Positions 44,735-52,537 of a stretch of 64,000 bases of DNA are shown here, piece after piece. The DNA comes from Desulfosporosinus sp. Sb-LF (GTDB lineage Bacteria; Bacillota; Desulfitobacteriia; Desulfitobacteriales; Desulfitobacteriaceae). The notes under the pieces were generated by a model. The model did not search any database. It was not told the DNA's origin and saw nothing but the letters and a program-made list of their open reading frames with translations. Numbering within the stretch: the stretch's first letter is position 1; each line of letters begins with the position of its first letter. A program made the position numbers and the translations under genes. Location: NCBI RefSeq assembly GCF_004766055.1, contig NZ_SPQR01000010.1, forward strand, positions 45,319 through 109,318. The letters are read 5' to 3'.

Positions 44735-44762
44735 TTGGCAAGTAAATCGAATCTGATTTAAT
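44735..44762 (+). promoter_or_regulatory. Candidate promoter for structured RNA copy 2
   Basis: TTGGCA (44735-44740) and TTTAAT (44757-44762) are spaced by 16 bp, reading away from the divergent flavin oxidoreductase gene and about 35 bp before the repeated RNA sequence begins. Confidence 0.5.
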
Positions 44763-44795
44763 ACTACAGAAAGACTAATTGGGGAGTATAGAGAG

Positions 44796-45143
44796 ACAGG
44801 ATATAGCTGTCATTATAACCAATAATCAACTAATGCATTAAAAAATTTATCTTGCTACAATAGCAATACGCCGCAAGGAAATAACATTATATATCCTTCC
44901 TGCGATGTACGAAGATTTTTATTTGGTTTTGATCCTATATAGATGACCGGGAGTTTAATAATCTTTCCTAGTAGGTCAAGCCCTTTTTAGGAAAGGGAAG
45001 ACTGAACTGTAAAGTGAAGACGCCCACCTGCGAGAGCAGGGTCAGAAACCAAATAGTCCAACGGCATTGTGGGGTCAAGAAAACATAGGAGCAGGTACAT
45101 TTTCGTGAGAAAGAATGTACCTGCTCCTATGTTTTCCTTTTTT
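44796..45143 (+). ncRNA. Probable structured RNA, copy 2
   Basis: This is the second copy of the 280-bp element. It has the same stems as copy 1 and near identity from GGTTTTGATCC to GGCATTGTGGGG. Right after it comes a terminator with 23-bp perfect arms (45079-45101 and 45114-45136) and a T6 run, so the transcript reads on the plus strand. The tRNA-like tail of copy 1 is missing here. A 120-codon frame on the other strand (44987-45349) covers this element and is not a gene in that part. Confidence 0.7.
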
Positions 45144-45145
45144 GT

Positions 45146-45349
45146 TTGCCTATGCCTGTGGTAGGCGAGATTGAGTCGATTTTCTTGGTGACTTTTGATT
45201 AATTGAACCCCCAGAACACCGGCTAAGAGGCCAACGATGTAACTGATATCAGTTCCTCCTAAGTAATGTGGGCCATGTAACCTGTATAAAGAGTGGAGGA
45301 CATAAGGGAACAGAGAGCAGGAGCAGAAAGTTTTTATAGGTATCTTCAA
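45146..45349 (-). other. Open stretch with hydrophobic segment, possible gene remnant
   Basis: Directly after the AIR-synthase-like gene on the same strand, the frame reads GPHYLGGTDISYIVGLLAG with a hydrophobic run and then a basic tail, and goes on into the terminator of the RNA element. It could be the last helix of a thiamine-related transporter or chance. I recognise no family. Confidence 0.25.
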
Positions 45350-45361
45350 AAGTTCTCGCCC

Positions 45362-46945
45362 TTAGTTTAATAATGAGTTTATCTTTAATATCTTTTCAGT
45401 CAATTCATCAAGGGTTTCGGCTAGGATCAGAATTAGAATCTCCAAGTTTATTCTATCAGGAATGGAGATAACATCCGGGAGTATATCAGTTTCCATAAAC
45501 ATTCCTTCCAGATCCCGAATAAAATCACCTTCATTTTGCCTGTAGTCTAAGGCAGTAGGCATTTTGGATACCGTTAAACCCGCCTTACTAGAAGCCTGAA
45601 GAATAGCAGGGGTGTTTCTCAGATTAATAAGGCAACGTGTCTGAGGGGAATATTTGCGAAGACTTAACAATGTTTCACCCATGTTCACGGAACCTCCGAG
45701 TTCAGGTAGACCCAGTGTAACGGTGGTGTTTTTATAACGGAGAATTCTGCCTGGAATACCGGCTATTTCATCAAGTGATTTGCTCATTGGAGATGCATAG
45801 GCAATGTTTGCCCCAATTTCCGGTAGCATTCTATAGATGTTCTCTTGACAGAGTATGCTTACACATGCTTGGAGCTCTGTACATAGCTTTATTGAAGTTC
45901 CATTTGTTTCTTGAATTGAAGGGCTCTCTGGTGAGAGCAGTGGGCTAAAAAACACATCCCAGAATTTATCAATCGGAGGCGGAATGAGTTCATATTTTTC
46001 ACCGTTATCCATATAGTAACAACCTTTGTCTGGGGACGTGACTTTACCCACTATAGCAGAGTCTATCCCTTGTTCGGCAAAAGCGGCCATCAATTCGGCA
46101 GTTTTTTTAGTAGAACAGGTTAAGACCAATGTTCCTTCACTGATGATTTCTAATGGATCAAGCTTAAAATAATTACACAGAGCAGCGATGTCTTCAGGAA
46201 CAAATATCTTATTCTTATCAATTAGCATTCCTTTACCTGAAGCCTGGGCTACCTCCCATAAACCTCTCATAACGCCACCTTCTGTAGCGTCATGCATGGC
46301 GTGAACCCCACCAACAGTCGACGCTATGTGGGCATCCTTTACAACAGATACATCTTTCATTCTTTCCGCAGCTTTGTTGACTAGAGAAGGGGCTAAGACG
46401 GTGGACAGAAAATTTTTATGTTCATAACCAAGTAAAGCTCCTGCCTCGATCGCAGCACCTTTGGTGATTAGAACGTCATCACCTACTTGAGCCCCCTTAG
46501 GCGAGATATACTCATCAGCGAGCCCCCAAACCGTAATTCCTCCGATAGTAGGTACGACTACTGCCCCGTAATATCCTGTATGTCCACCAACGATGGAAAT
46601 TCCTAATTCGCTGGCATATTTACTGATACTCTTAATCAGTTCTCCTGTATAATTGTCTTCTGTACCGGGAGGTAGAAGTAGGGAATAAGTCATAAATTGG
46701 GGTTTAATTCCCATTACCGCAACATCACTTGCTCCAATATGCACAGTGACGTATGCGAAATCATCAGCTGACATGGTCATACTAGGGAAGATGGGATCTT
46801 CGGCTATAGCCATATAACGATCGCCAATTTTGAGAATCGCCGCATCGACACCCATACTTGGCCCAATGATGACCTCGGGTTTTTGTTCTCCAGTAAAGGA
46901 TAAGATATTTTTTTCAAAGAAATCATCATTTACTTTTCCGATCAT
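45362..46945 (-). CDS. AIR-synthase-like (HypE/ThiL-type) domain fused to ThiN-type domain
   Basis: This 527-residue protein, under TPP riboswitch control, is thus tied to thiamine synthesis. Residues of about 1-330 form a PurM/AIR-synthase-related fold (GVDAAILKIGDRYMAI, GASDVAVMGIKP, ISIVGGHTGYYGAV, HDATEGGVMRGLWEVA), as in ThiL and HypE. Residues of about 350-520 resemble ThiN, a thiamine-phosphate synthase domain (LGLPELGGSVNMGETLLSLR, LINLRNTPAIL). Where ThiN proteins usually have an S-R-H triplet before the helix, this one has S-V-N, so activity is uncertain. The start at 46945 is fixed by GAGGAGG. A kinase-plus-condensation or regulatory role is possible. Confidence 0.82.
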   Translation of the reverse strand: MIGKVNDDFFEKNILSFTGEQKPEVIIGPSMGVDAAILKIGDRYMAIAEDPIFPSMTMSADDFAYVTVHIGASDVAVMGIKPQFMTYSLLLPPGTEDNYTGELIKSISKYASELGISIVGGHTGYYGAVVVPTIGGITVWGLADEYISPKGAQVGDDVLITKGAAIEAGALLGYEHKNFLSTVLAPSLVNKAAERMKDVSVVKDAHIASTVGGVHAMHDATEGGVMRGLWEVAQASGKGMLIDKNKIFVPEDIAALCNYFKLDPLEIISEGTLVLTCSTKKTAELMAAFAEQGIDSAIVGKVTSPDKGCYYMDNGEKYELIPPPIDKFWDVFFSPLLSPESPSIQETNGTSIKLCTELQACVSILCQENIYRMLPEIGANIAYASPMSKSLDEIAGIPGRILRYKNTTVTLGLPELGGSVNMGETLLSLRKYSPQTRCLINLRNTPAILQASSKAGLTVSKMPTALDYRQNEGDFIRDLEGMFMETDILPDVISIPDRINLEILILILAETLDELTEKILKINSLLN

Positions 46946-46960
46946 TTGTTTTGCCTCCTC

Positions 46961-47000
46961 TTTAAAAAAATAAAACCGCAATCCTAAAATAGGTTGCGGT
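46961..47000 (-). terminator. Riboswitch terminator of the AIR-synthase-like/ThiN gene
   Basis: On the minus strand ACCGCA.CCT-ATTTT-AGG..TGCGGT is followed by TTTTATTTTTTT, between the TPP aptamer and the ribosome site. It is the expected off-state terminator. Confidence 0.8.
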
Positions 47001-47036
47001 AAAAACATTTGTAATGATTCACATTACTGATTTTTC

Positions 47037-47126
47037 CATCCCTACGCCAGCATTATCCGGGTCAGGTTATAGGGTCAAAGACTTTATTGGGTCTTTATCT
47101 CAGCCGGCCTCATCCAGCTCCCCTGA
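47037..47126 (-). promoter_or_regulatory. TPP (THI-box) riboswitch
   Basis: On the minus strand CAGGGGAGCTGG, GGCTGAGATAAAGACCC, GACCCTATAACCTGACCCGGATAATG and CTGGCGTAGGGATGG follow in order; this is a full TPP aptamer with an extended P3. It controls the AIR-synthase-like/ThiN gene. The 200 bp between it and the next gene (47127-47325) show nothing I can support. Confidence 0.95.
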
Positions 47127-47325
47127 AAAAACATAATTAATTTGTGGCGGTTAATCTATACACTTAATATACTTCTATATCTATGAGGATTCAATGCAAA
47201 AATTGGAATAAATTTTACTGGAAACGTTTCGAGAGGCAATACATAATGTGAAAGATTCTATAAGGGCTCAGCTTGGAAACATGAGTTACGGCTTCTAGCC
47301 TTGAGTCTATCCTTAGGTTAAGAAA

Positions 47326-47751
47326 TTAATAACTAATTAACGAAGCCATTAGTATTCCCGTTGCTATACTTAAACAGAAAGAGAAAATACCGACCGCCAC
47401 ATTACCATTAGGTATTTCACGACGTACCTTAATAGTAGGGGTTAATAATTCAAAGAGCCAGTATACGATAATTAAGAAGACGGTTCCGGTCAGTGTCCAA
47501 ACAGTCATATCTAGGAGGTCTACCGAGTGATAAATGGCTGATGCAAGGAGAATAGCAAGGCCCAGAATCTTACCTCCTAAATCAAATGCCACGGCTTTGG
47601 CAGCAGCGACCTTCTGCGGATTTTCCAGATCATCCCCGAAAGCCATAATCTGAAATTCTTTGTAGGGTGTTGTGTATGTAAAGAGCATCACAGCTAATAA
47701 CATCAAAGGAATCGTGACCCCTAAATACTTAAGAAAGTTAATCAGATACAT
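47326..47751 (-). CDS. DUF350 family membrane protein (YjfL-like)
   Basis: This 141-residue protein has four TM helices and the DUF350 features, with a central AKAVAFDLGGKILGLAILLASAIYHS and a C-terminal GNVAVGIFSFCLSIATGIL repeat-like half. In E. coli the DUF350 protein YjfL is encoded beside a glutathionylspermidine-synthase-like ligase (YjfC). The same pairing is seen here, with a start that overlaps the end of the ligase gene by 10 bp. Function is not known. Confidence 0.85.
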   Translation of the reverse strand: MYLINFLKYLGVTIPLMLLAVMLFTYTTPYKEFQIMAFGDDLENPQKVAAAKAVAFDLGGKILGLAILLASAIYHSVDLLDMTVWTLTGTVFLIIVYWLFELLTPTIKVRREIPNGNVAVGIFSFCLSIATGILMASLISY

Positions 47752-49013
47752 TTACCATCTTCCTCCTTAATAGTTTTTAGACATATAGGCAAGAAACACG
47801 AGAGATTGCCGGTGATTCGCTCCCCGATACGGGCACTTACAGCTGAAGCTTTGCCTCCGACCAAAAAAGAACCCCATAGCAGCCTTCCTTGATAAGGCCC
47901 ACTCAAAGTATTACTTTCAACCACTTCCATATCAACCCTTTTCTGATAAATCATCGGTTGATCCCAATAGAAGTCATCCTTATCCTTTTCAACAAGTTGG
48001 CCGTCCGCTTCAAATAGACTAACAGCCCCACCCTCTCGGCCAAAGATGGGCTTGGTCACATATGGTTCCTTGTTTAGAAACCGGTTTTCCATATAGGTAG
48101 GAAGCATATAAGTCTCAATCCACTGATGTTCTTCAGTCGTATAAAACTCACCAGTTTCATGTAAATTCCAGATCAAGCTTTGAAGTGCCTTGGTTTGCGC
48201 TACAAATGCTGAGGGTGGATTGATAATTGCTAGTTTACCTCTAGCTACCAAATCAAGGACGTGTGCCCCCGTCGGGTATCGATCTCTCTCATCATTGTCT
48301 TCAGCGAGTTTCTCTAAGGCATGAAGACGATACCACACATCAATGGGTACGAGTTGCTCCTCGGCCAGAGCACACAACCGGTCTTCAGAAATCCTCAAGT
48401 CCTCGAGCGCTACAAACTGTGCCGACAGGCCGGAATGATTCAATAAATACTTCACGGTGTCCCGGTCCTCATCATGCCAGCCCAAGGCGCTAAAAACTAT
48501 GGAGTTAGTAGCATAACCCTGTTTTTGATACGTTTCAATTATACTACCGAAAGCTTCTTGTATTTGCCCATTAACTCCTTCGTTCGGGTTTTCTACCCCG
48601 AAAAACCTGCAAGCTTTGGCGTTAACAAAGAAAGCTTCTACGACACTGGTCGGCGTATCTGCGTTAAATTCAATCATTTTAATCCCTTCGGCCGTCTGCA
48701 CAAAATCAAAGCGACCGATCACCGTCACCATTTCGGGCTTAACGAGCACTCGAACGGCAAGCAATGCTTCCTCAGGAATTCCTAACTCTCGTAATAATGC
48801 ATCATCTGCGCTCTGTACGGCAAGTACAGTTTTTGCATAAATACCGCCTAAGGCCTCGGTTGCAAAAGCAATCTCTTGACGGAATTGCTGAGTAATTGGA
48901 TGAATTACTGCCAGTCCGTACTCCGTTCCATTCATCCAATCCCATGAAAAAACTGATCTAAGCGGACCGTAAAGCTGTTCTCTTAGTTTCTCATAGGGCA
49001 GCTCAGCTGGCAC
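47742..49013 (-). CDS. Glutathionylspermidine synthase-like ATP-grasp ligase (YjfC/YgiC type)
   Basis: This 423-residue ATP-grasp enzyme is related to the synthetase domain of glutathionylspermidine synthase, which joins a carboxylate to an amine. The family motifs FDFVQTAEGIKMIEFNADTPTSVVEAF, the ATP-grasp KPIFGREGGAV, and near the end QGRLLWGSFLVGGKASAVSARIGERIT are present. I start it at GTG 49013 behind GGAGGTGG, inside the end of the lipoprotein gene; the longer frame upstream is only the lipoprotein gene read in another frame. There is no amidase domain. The substrate is unknown, and for YgiC/YjfC relatives true glutathionylspermidine activity is not shown. Confidence 0.88.
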   Translation of the reverse strand: MPAELPYEKLREQLYGPLRSVFSWDWMNGTEYGLAVIHPITQQFRQEIAFATEALGGIYAKTVLAVQSADDALLRELGIPEEALLAVRVLVKPEMVTVIGRFDFVQTAEGIKMIEFNADTPTSVVEAFFVNAKACRFFGVENPNEGVNGQIQEAFGSIIETYQKQGYATNSIVFSALGWHDEDRDTVKYLLNHSGLSAQFVALEDLRISEDRLCALAEEQLVPIDVWYRLHALEKLAEDNDERDRYPTGAHVLDLVARGKLAIINPPSAFVAQTKALQSLIWNLHETGEFYTTEEHQWIETYMLPTYMENRFLNKEPYVTKPIFGREGGAVSLFEADGQLVEKDKDDFYWDQPMIYQKRVDMEVVESNTLSGPYQGRLLWGSFLVGGKASAVSARIGERITGNLSCFLPICLKTIKEEDGKCI

Positions 49014-49464
49014 TCGATCCACCTCCGCCAATCCCGCCATGAGAACCACTCGTAATTCCTGTCCCTCCCGCCGCGGAACTACTCCCACCCGATGTGCTCG
49101 TTGAGCCACTACGCCCCCAGGGGGAAACTCCTGTAATGCCTGATTTACTTTTAGTGGTGCCTGAACCATCCACTTCATCCGAGTTAGAAGAACTTCCAGA
49201 AACTCCAGAGCCACCCGATGAAACACCAGGATTCCGTACAGTTCCAGAGCCAGATCCACGTCCACTAAAAAATCCAAATGGCCCTAAAGGACCGAAGGGA
49301 CCGAAAAAACCGCTGAAGAATCCCTGACTGTGATTGTCTTGCAGAACGATCGGATTGCCATCTTTATCGTAAACAACTTTTTGTTCTGTAGGAGTACATC
49401 CCGAGGTGCCTAGTACCAAGGCTGTTGAAAGAAATAAACTTACCATTTTAGAACTCTTATTCAC
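49003..49464 (-). CDS. Glycine/serine-rich lipoprotein
   Basis: This 153-residue protein has a lipoprotein signal ending in LGTSGC (Cys23). A short charged part (VVYDKDGNPIVLQDN) precedes a low-complexity region made of FGPFGPLGPFG-like and GSGSG/SGGSSG runs up to the end. The start is GTG with AGGGG upstream. It overlaps the ligase gene by 11 bp, so the two are coupled. The position recalls the YgiB/YjfM small lipoprotein genes beside YgiC/YjfC in enterobacteria, though the sequence is not obviously the same family. A surface or wall-spanning tether for the ligase system is a guess. Confidence 0.7.
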   Translation of the reverse strand: MNKSSKMVSLFLSTALVLGTSGCTPTEQKVVYDKDGNPIVLQDNHSQGFFSGFFGPFGPLGPFGFFSGRGSGSGTVRNPGVSSGGSGVSGSSSNSDEVDGSGTTKSKSGITGVSPWGRSGSTSTSGGSSSAAGGTGITSGSHGGIGGGGSSAS

Positions 49465-49486
49465 TTTTTTTCCCCTTTCTTGTAAA

Positions 49487-49936
49487 TTAACTCGTCTTTT
49501 TTACATAGAGAACATAGGTCTGTCTATCCTCATCCACTTCTAAAGACGTTTGCTCCCACTCCACGCCTTCTAACGTCAAATAGTTGCACTGACCAATTAT
49601 GGCGATATCTGTTAAATCACTCAACTCCATGTTTTGTATTATAGGATATTCGTTGGCATCCTCTCTGTATTCTCTGATTTCCATAACGATAAAACCCATT
49701 CCAACCGTCGAACGACGATTCATGGGAATCGGAATTTCATCGGTTGCCTTTTTCACATAGATGACATGGAGTGGCGGTTCAATTGCATTCGATGTTTTCT
49801 CATACACTACGCCATCTTTAATAAAATAGTCACATAGAAAACGGGTCACTATTTCATCTCTGGGGATAGAGTTATAATGATAAAGCGCTGGATAACCATT
49901 TTCGATGTCAAGTAGACGATACTCAAGTTTGGCCAT
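49487..49936 (-). CDS. Hypothetical protein, first gene of the YjfC-like operon
   Basis: This 149-residue soluble protein has no signal peptide or TM helix and a mixed alpha/beta pattern (LEYRLLDIENGYPALYHYNS, PPLHVIYVKKATDEIPIPMN, YVLYVKKTS). I do not recognise the family. It is the promoter-proximal gene of the four-gene operon with the lipoprotein, ligase and DUF350 genes, with an AGGAG ribosome site. Upstream are two palindromic sites that may control the operon. Confidence 0.65.
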   Translation of the reverse strand: MAKLEYRLLDIENGYPALYHYNSIPRDEIVTRFLCDYFIKDGVVYEKTSNAIEPPLHVIYVKKATDEIPIPMNRRSTVGMGFIVMEIREYREDANEYPIIQNMELSDLTDIAIIGQCNYLTLEGVEWEQTSLEVDEDRQTYVLYVKKTS

Positions 49937-49957
49937 TAACTTTTATTCTCCTTTCCT

Positions 49958-50010
49958 TTCGTACGAAACATGGTTAACAATCTGGAAGTGTATTTCCACT
50001 TTCGTACGAA
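49958..50010 (-). promoter_or_regulatory. Two TTCGTACGAA palindromes, candidate operator pair
   Basis: Perfect 10-bp palindromes stand at 49958-49967 and 50001-50010, 43 bp apart, about four helical turns. The first is extended to 12 bp (TTTCGTACGAAA) and lies 21 bp before the start codon of the 149-residue gene. This arrangement fits cooperative binding of a dimeric regulator. The rest of the gap up to 50187 shows no gene. Confidence 0.55.
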
Positions 50011-50187
50011 TCTTTCCTGCTATGTACCAAGAATATCTTGGTCAGCTCTAGTCTGACACGGAAGTGATCGTAGATGAGCCATATATACACGGCATCGCAG
50101 ATGTCAGGGATCAATAGAAAGTGTGGTAGGAATAATGTTAATTAGAGTTTGGCTCTAAAGTAAAATAGCTCATTGAAACAGGGCATA

Positions 50188-50223
50188 GACAATAAAGTAT
50201 ATTAATCAATATACTTTATTGTC
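50188..50223 (-). terminator. Terminator of the ribonuclease Z gene
   Basis: GACAATAAAGTATATT and AATATACTTTATTGTC form a perfect 16-bp A+T-rich stem with a 4-nt loop. The stop codon of the gene lies inside it. Confidence 0.75.
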
Positions 50224-51113
50224 TTAGTCAGTAAATCCCTTCCCACTATAGTATTTGTAAATATTGTTCTCGCAGACTCAATATAGTCTTCTGGCCTTGT
50301 TAATGAGGGGCTATAGTGAGTAAGCCAGAGTTCTTTTGCTCTTCCTTGTTTTGCGAGTAATCCAGCTTCAGAAAACAGCATATGCTTTTTCTGCACAGCT
50401 TTGCACAAGTTGTCTTCATCACCATACATTCCTTCACAAATAAAAAGGTCTGAGTCTTTAATAAACTCAACTAAGTCTTCTGTCGGCCTTGTATCAGTAC
50501 AATAACAAACTTTAATCCCTTTCCTTACTTCACCAAGAACCATTTCGGGGCTTAGAGTTTTGTTTTCAAGTGTAATTGTCAAACCTTTTTGAAGACTATT
50601 CCAGTAGTTTACAGGAATGTTTAATTTCTTAGCACGTTCAACATCAAATTTATTCCGCCTTCTAAGCTCAATACAATAGGATAAACAGGGAAGAGTATGA
50701 TCAACAGGTATACTCTTAATTTGAATATTGCTGATGCATGTCTCGGCACTTTCGATGTCTGAAAGCTCGATTAATCTCAAATCATAGGGTAATACAGGTG
50801 AAATGACCGTTAAACCCTCAACAATTTTCTGTATTCCTGGAGGCCCCATCAACGTTAACGGTTCTTCCCTTCCTGAATTACCTATTGAAAGAAGTAGTCC
50901 GGGTAGTCCAGCTATATGATCCGCATGATAATGGGTAAAGAGAATGGCATCAATCGCTTTGAACCCCCATTCGGCCATTCTCAGCGGGATCTGAGTCCCT
51001 TCACCACAATCGATTAGAATCATTCTTCCATTAGACTTTAACAGAAGGGATGTCAGCCACCTACCTGGCAGTGGCATCATCCCCCCCGTTCCCAACAAGC
51101 AAACATCAAGCAT
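50202..51113 (-). CDS. rnz: Ribonuclease Z (tRNA 3'-processing endonuclease)
   Basis: This 303-residue metallo-beta-lactamase-fold nuclease removes 3' trailers from tRNA precursors. The zinc motif is FTHYHADHIAGLPGLL (HxHxDH), with further ligands at DHTLPC, CYCTDTRPTEDL and LTHYSPS. The start at 51113 (MLDVCLLGTGGMMPLPGRW) has GAGGAG seven bases upstream, shorter than the longest frame. The length is normal for the short RNase Z. The first part of this gene and its leader recur in degraded form at 43574-43692. The glycine-methionine start motif (GTGGMMP) differs a little from the usual GTSAGxP. Confidence 0.87.
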   Translation of the reverse strand: MLDVCLLGTGGMMPLPGRWLTSLLLKSNGRMILIDCGEGTQIPLRMAEWGFKAIDAILFTHYHADHIAGLPGLLLSIGNSGREEPLTLMGPPGIQKIVEGLTVISPVLPYDLRLIELSDIESAETCISNIQIKSIPVDHTLPCLSYCIELRRRNKFDVERAKKLNIPVNYWNSLQKGLTITLENKTLSPEMVLGEVRKGIKVCYCTDTRPTEDLVEFIKDSDLFICEGMYGDEDNLCKAVQKKHMLFSEAGLLAKQGRAKELWLTHYSPSLTRPEDYIESARTIFTNTIVGRDLLTKTIKYID

Positions 51114-51192
51114 AAATATCTCCTCAATAACCAATGTTTAAAGGCTTTTAGCGGTAATTGTACTAACCTCTCTGAAAGGGTAGACAGAGTGT

Positions 51193-52224
51193 CTACATAG
51201 TTCGGGCCGGTTTATTAATAGGTTTTAGATTGAATACAGGAGACACTTTTCCAATGGTATCGCCGAAATTATTTCTATTAGCAAGTTCTCTATACTTCCC
51301 CAGGGAATTGAGTTCTTCCTCATCTAGAACATTTAAATCTTCAAGGCACCTCATAACAACTGGCCACAAAGCTCTGCTGTAGTTCCCATCTTCAATTTTA
51401 ATGGCTAACCCGATATCCCTACCTTTAACACCGATGCAATAAACTCCCTCTGCGCCGAGCTTACCTACAAGTTTTCCATGGGTATGTTTTAACAACTCTG
51501 TACAAAAACCATCGGTTCCTGCCAGCATTTCAGGGTGTTTATTCATTGCCCTAAATATTTGCTCACAGGCATGCTTATATCCTTCATCTAAATCGTGGGG
51601 ATTTGCGAGTTTGGCAAATCCAAGTGCCATATTGTAAAGTGGCATGCCATAGACTGGCACTGAACATCCGTCAGTTCCTAGAGAGATATAGTTTTCATCA
51701 ATTTCACAGATGCTTGCAACAGTTTTCAAGATGTCCTTTTGAAGACGATGGTTTTCGTGGGTATAGTCATGGATACTAAGACCTAAGTGAATGCAGGTGG
51801 CAAGCATGCCGGCGTGTTTTCCTGAGCAGTCTGAATTCGTTGGATTAAGTTTGAAATTCTGTGAAACGAGTTCAAGGGCATACGCCTGATCAATTGAAAG
51901 GGTAGTTCCACATAGAAGTGAATCAATAGATAGGCCGATCTTTTTCAAAATTCCTATAACTGTCTCCCGATGGAATTGTTCTCCATAATGTGATGCACAC
52001 ATAATAGAGAGCTCAGCATCACTGAAACCAAACCTTTTTGCTGCACCGCTTAAGATAACATTGATTGTTTGAAGTGGTTTTCCGGCGGATCGGATAAAGG
52101 TAACCTTATAAGGATCTCCTATATATGATAAAACTTTACCACTTTTGTCTACTACGACAGCATCTCCTCTATGACAGGATTCAACTAAGGGTCCCCGTGA
52201 TACATTTATAAGTATTTCCGACAA
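51193..52224 (-). CDS. Asparaginase, L-asparaginase II family (PF06089)
   Basis: This 343-residue protein is of the asparaginase family first seen in Rhizobium (AnsA/PF06089), not the type I/II E. coli enzymes. Motifs include RGPLVESCHRGDAVVVD near the start, RSAGKPLQ, CASHYGEQFH, NCSGKHAGMLAT-like DCSGKHAGMLATC and GTDGCSVPVYGMPL. It should hydrolyse L-asparagine to aspartate and ammonia in the cytosol. The start is TTG with GGAGTG upstream. It is separated from ribonuclease Z by 79 bp and may share its transcript. Confidence 0.88.
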   Translation of the reverse strand: MSEILINVSRGPLVESCHRGDAVVVDKSGKVLSYIGDPYKVTFIRSAGKPLQTINVILSGAAKRFGFSDAELSIMCASHYGEQFHRETVIGILKKIGLSIDSLLCGTTLSIDQAYALELVSQNFKLNPTNSDCSGKHAGMLATCIHLGLSIHDYTHENHRLQKDILKTVASICEIDENYISLGTDGCSVPVYGMPLYNMALGFAKLANPHDLDEGYKHACEQIFRAMNKHPEMLAGTDGFCTELLKHTHGKLVGKLGAEGVYCIGVKGRDIGLAIKIEDGNYSRALWPVVMRCLEDLNVLDEEELNSLGKYRELANRNNFGDTIGKVSPVFNLKPINKPARTM

Positions 52225-52450
52225 TTTTAATCACTCCATATCAAATAGACAATTATCTATTGTACTTTATACTATACTCCCCTAAAAAATAGAGCAATAC
52301 ATCCGTAATGGGGTCTGATCATTGCCCTGTAGAGTTGTGCCGTTTACAATAAGTAGGCCTTGCATGAGTTTATGGTTCAGTGGTGAGACTATTATGGAAA
52401 ACATAGACCTCACTAAATACACCTCTGACGATTATTGTAGTATACTAACA

Positions 52451-52470
52451 TGTATCTATAAATAGATACA
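52451..52470 (+). promoter_or_regulatory. TGTATCTAT palindrome upstream of truA
   Basis: A 20-bp palindrome (TGTATCTAT, two bases, ATAGATACA, allowing for the AA centre) lies 68 bp before the truA start. It follows directly a TATACT hexamer at 52441-52446. It may be an operator or a hairpin in the leader. The rest of 52225-52537 shows no gene. Confidence 0.4.
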
Positions 52471-52537
52471 GAGGGAGCGTGAACTCTTGCGTTTGGAGCG
52501 AAAAATGGTACCTGAAAATAAATTAAAGGTGGAACTT

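Noticed and set aside
44987..45349. 120-codon minus-strand frame as a gene
   Set aside because: Its second half is the reverse strand of the repeated structured RNA and its terminator; no ribosome site or family.
49014..49277. N-terminal extension of the spermidine-ligase-like protein
   Set aside because: It is the lipoprotein gene read in another frame; a good GGAGGTGG-GTG start exists at 49013.
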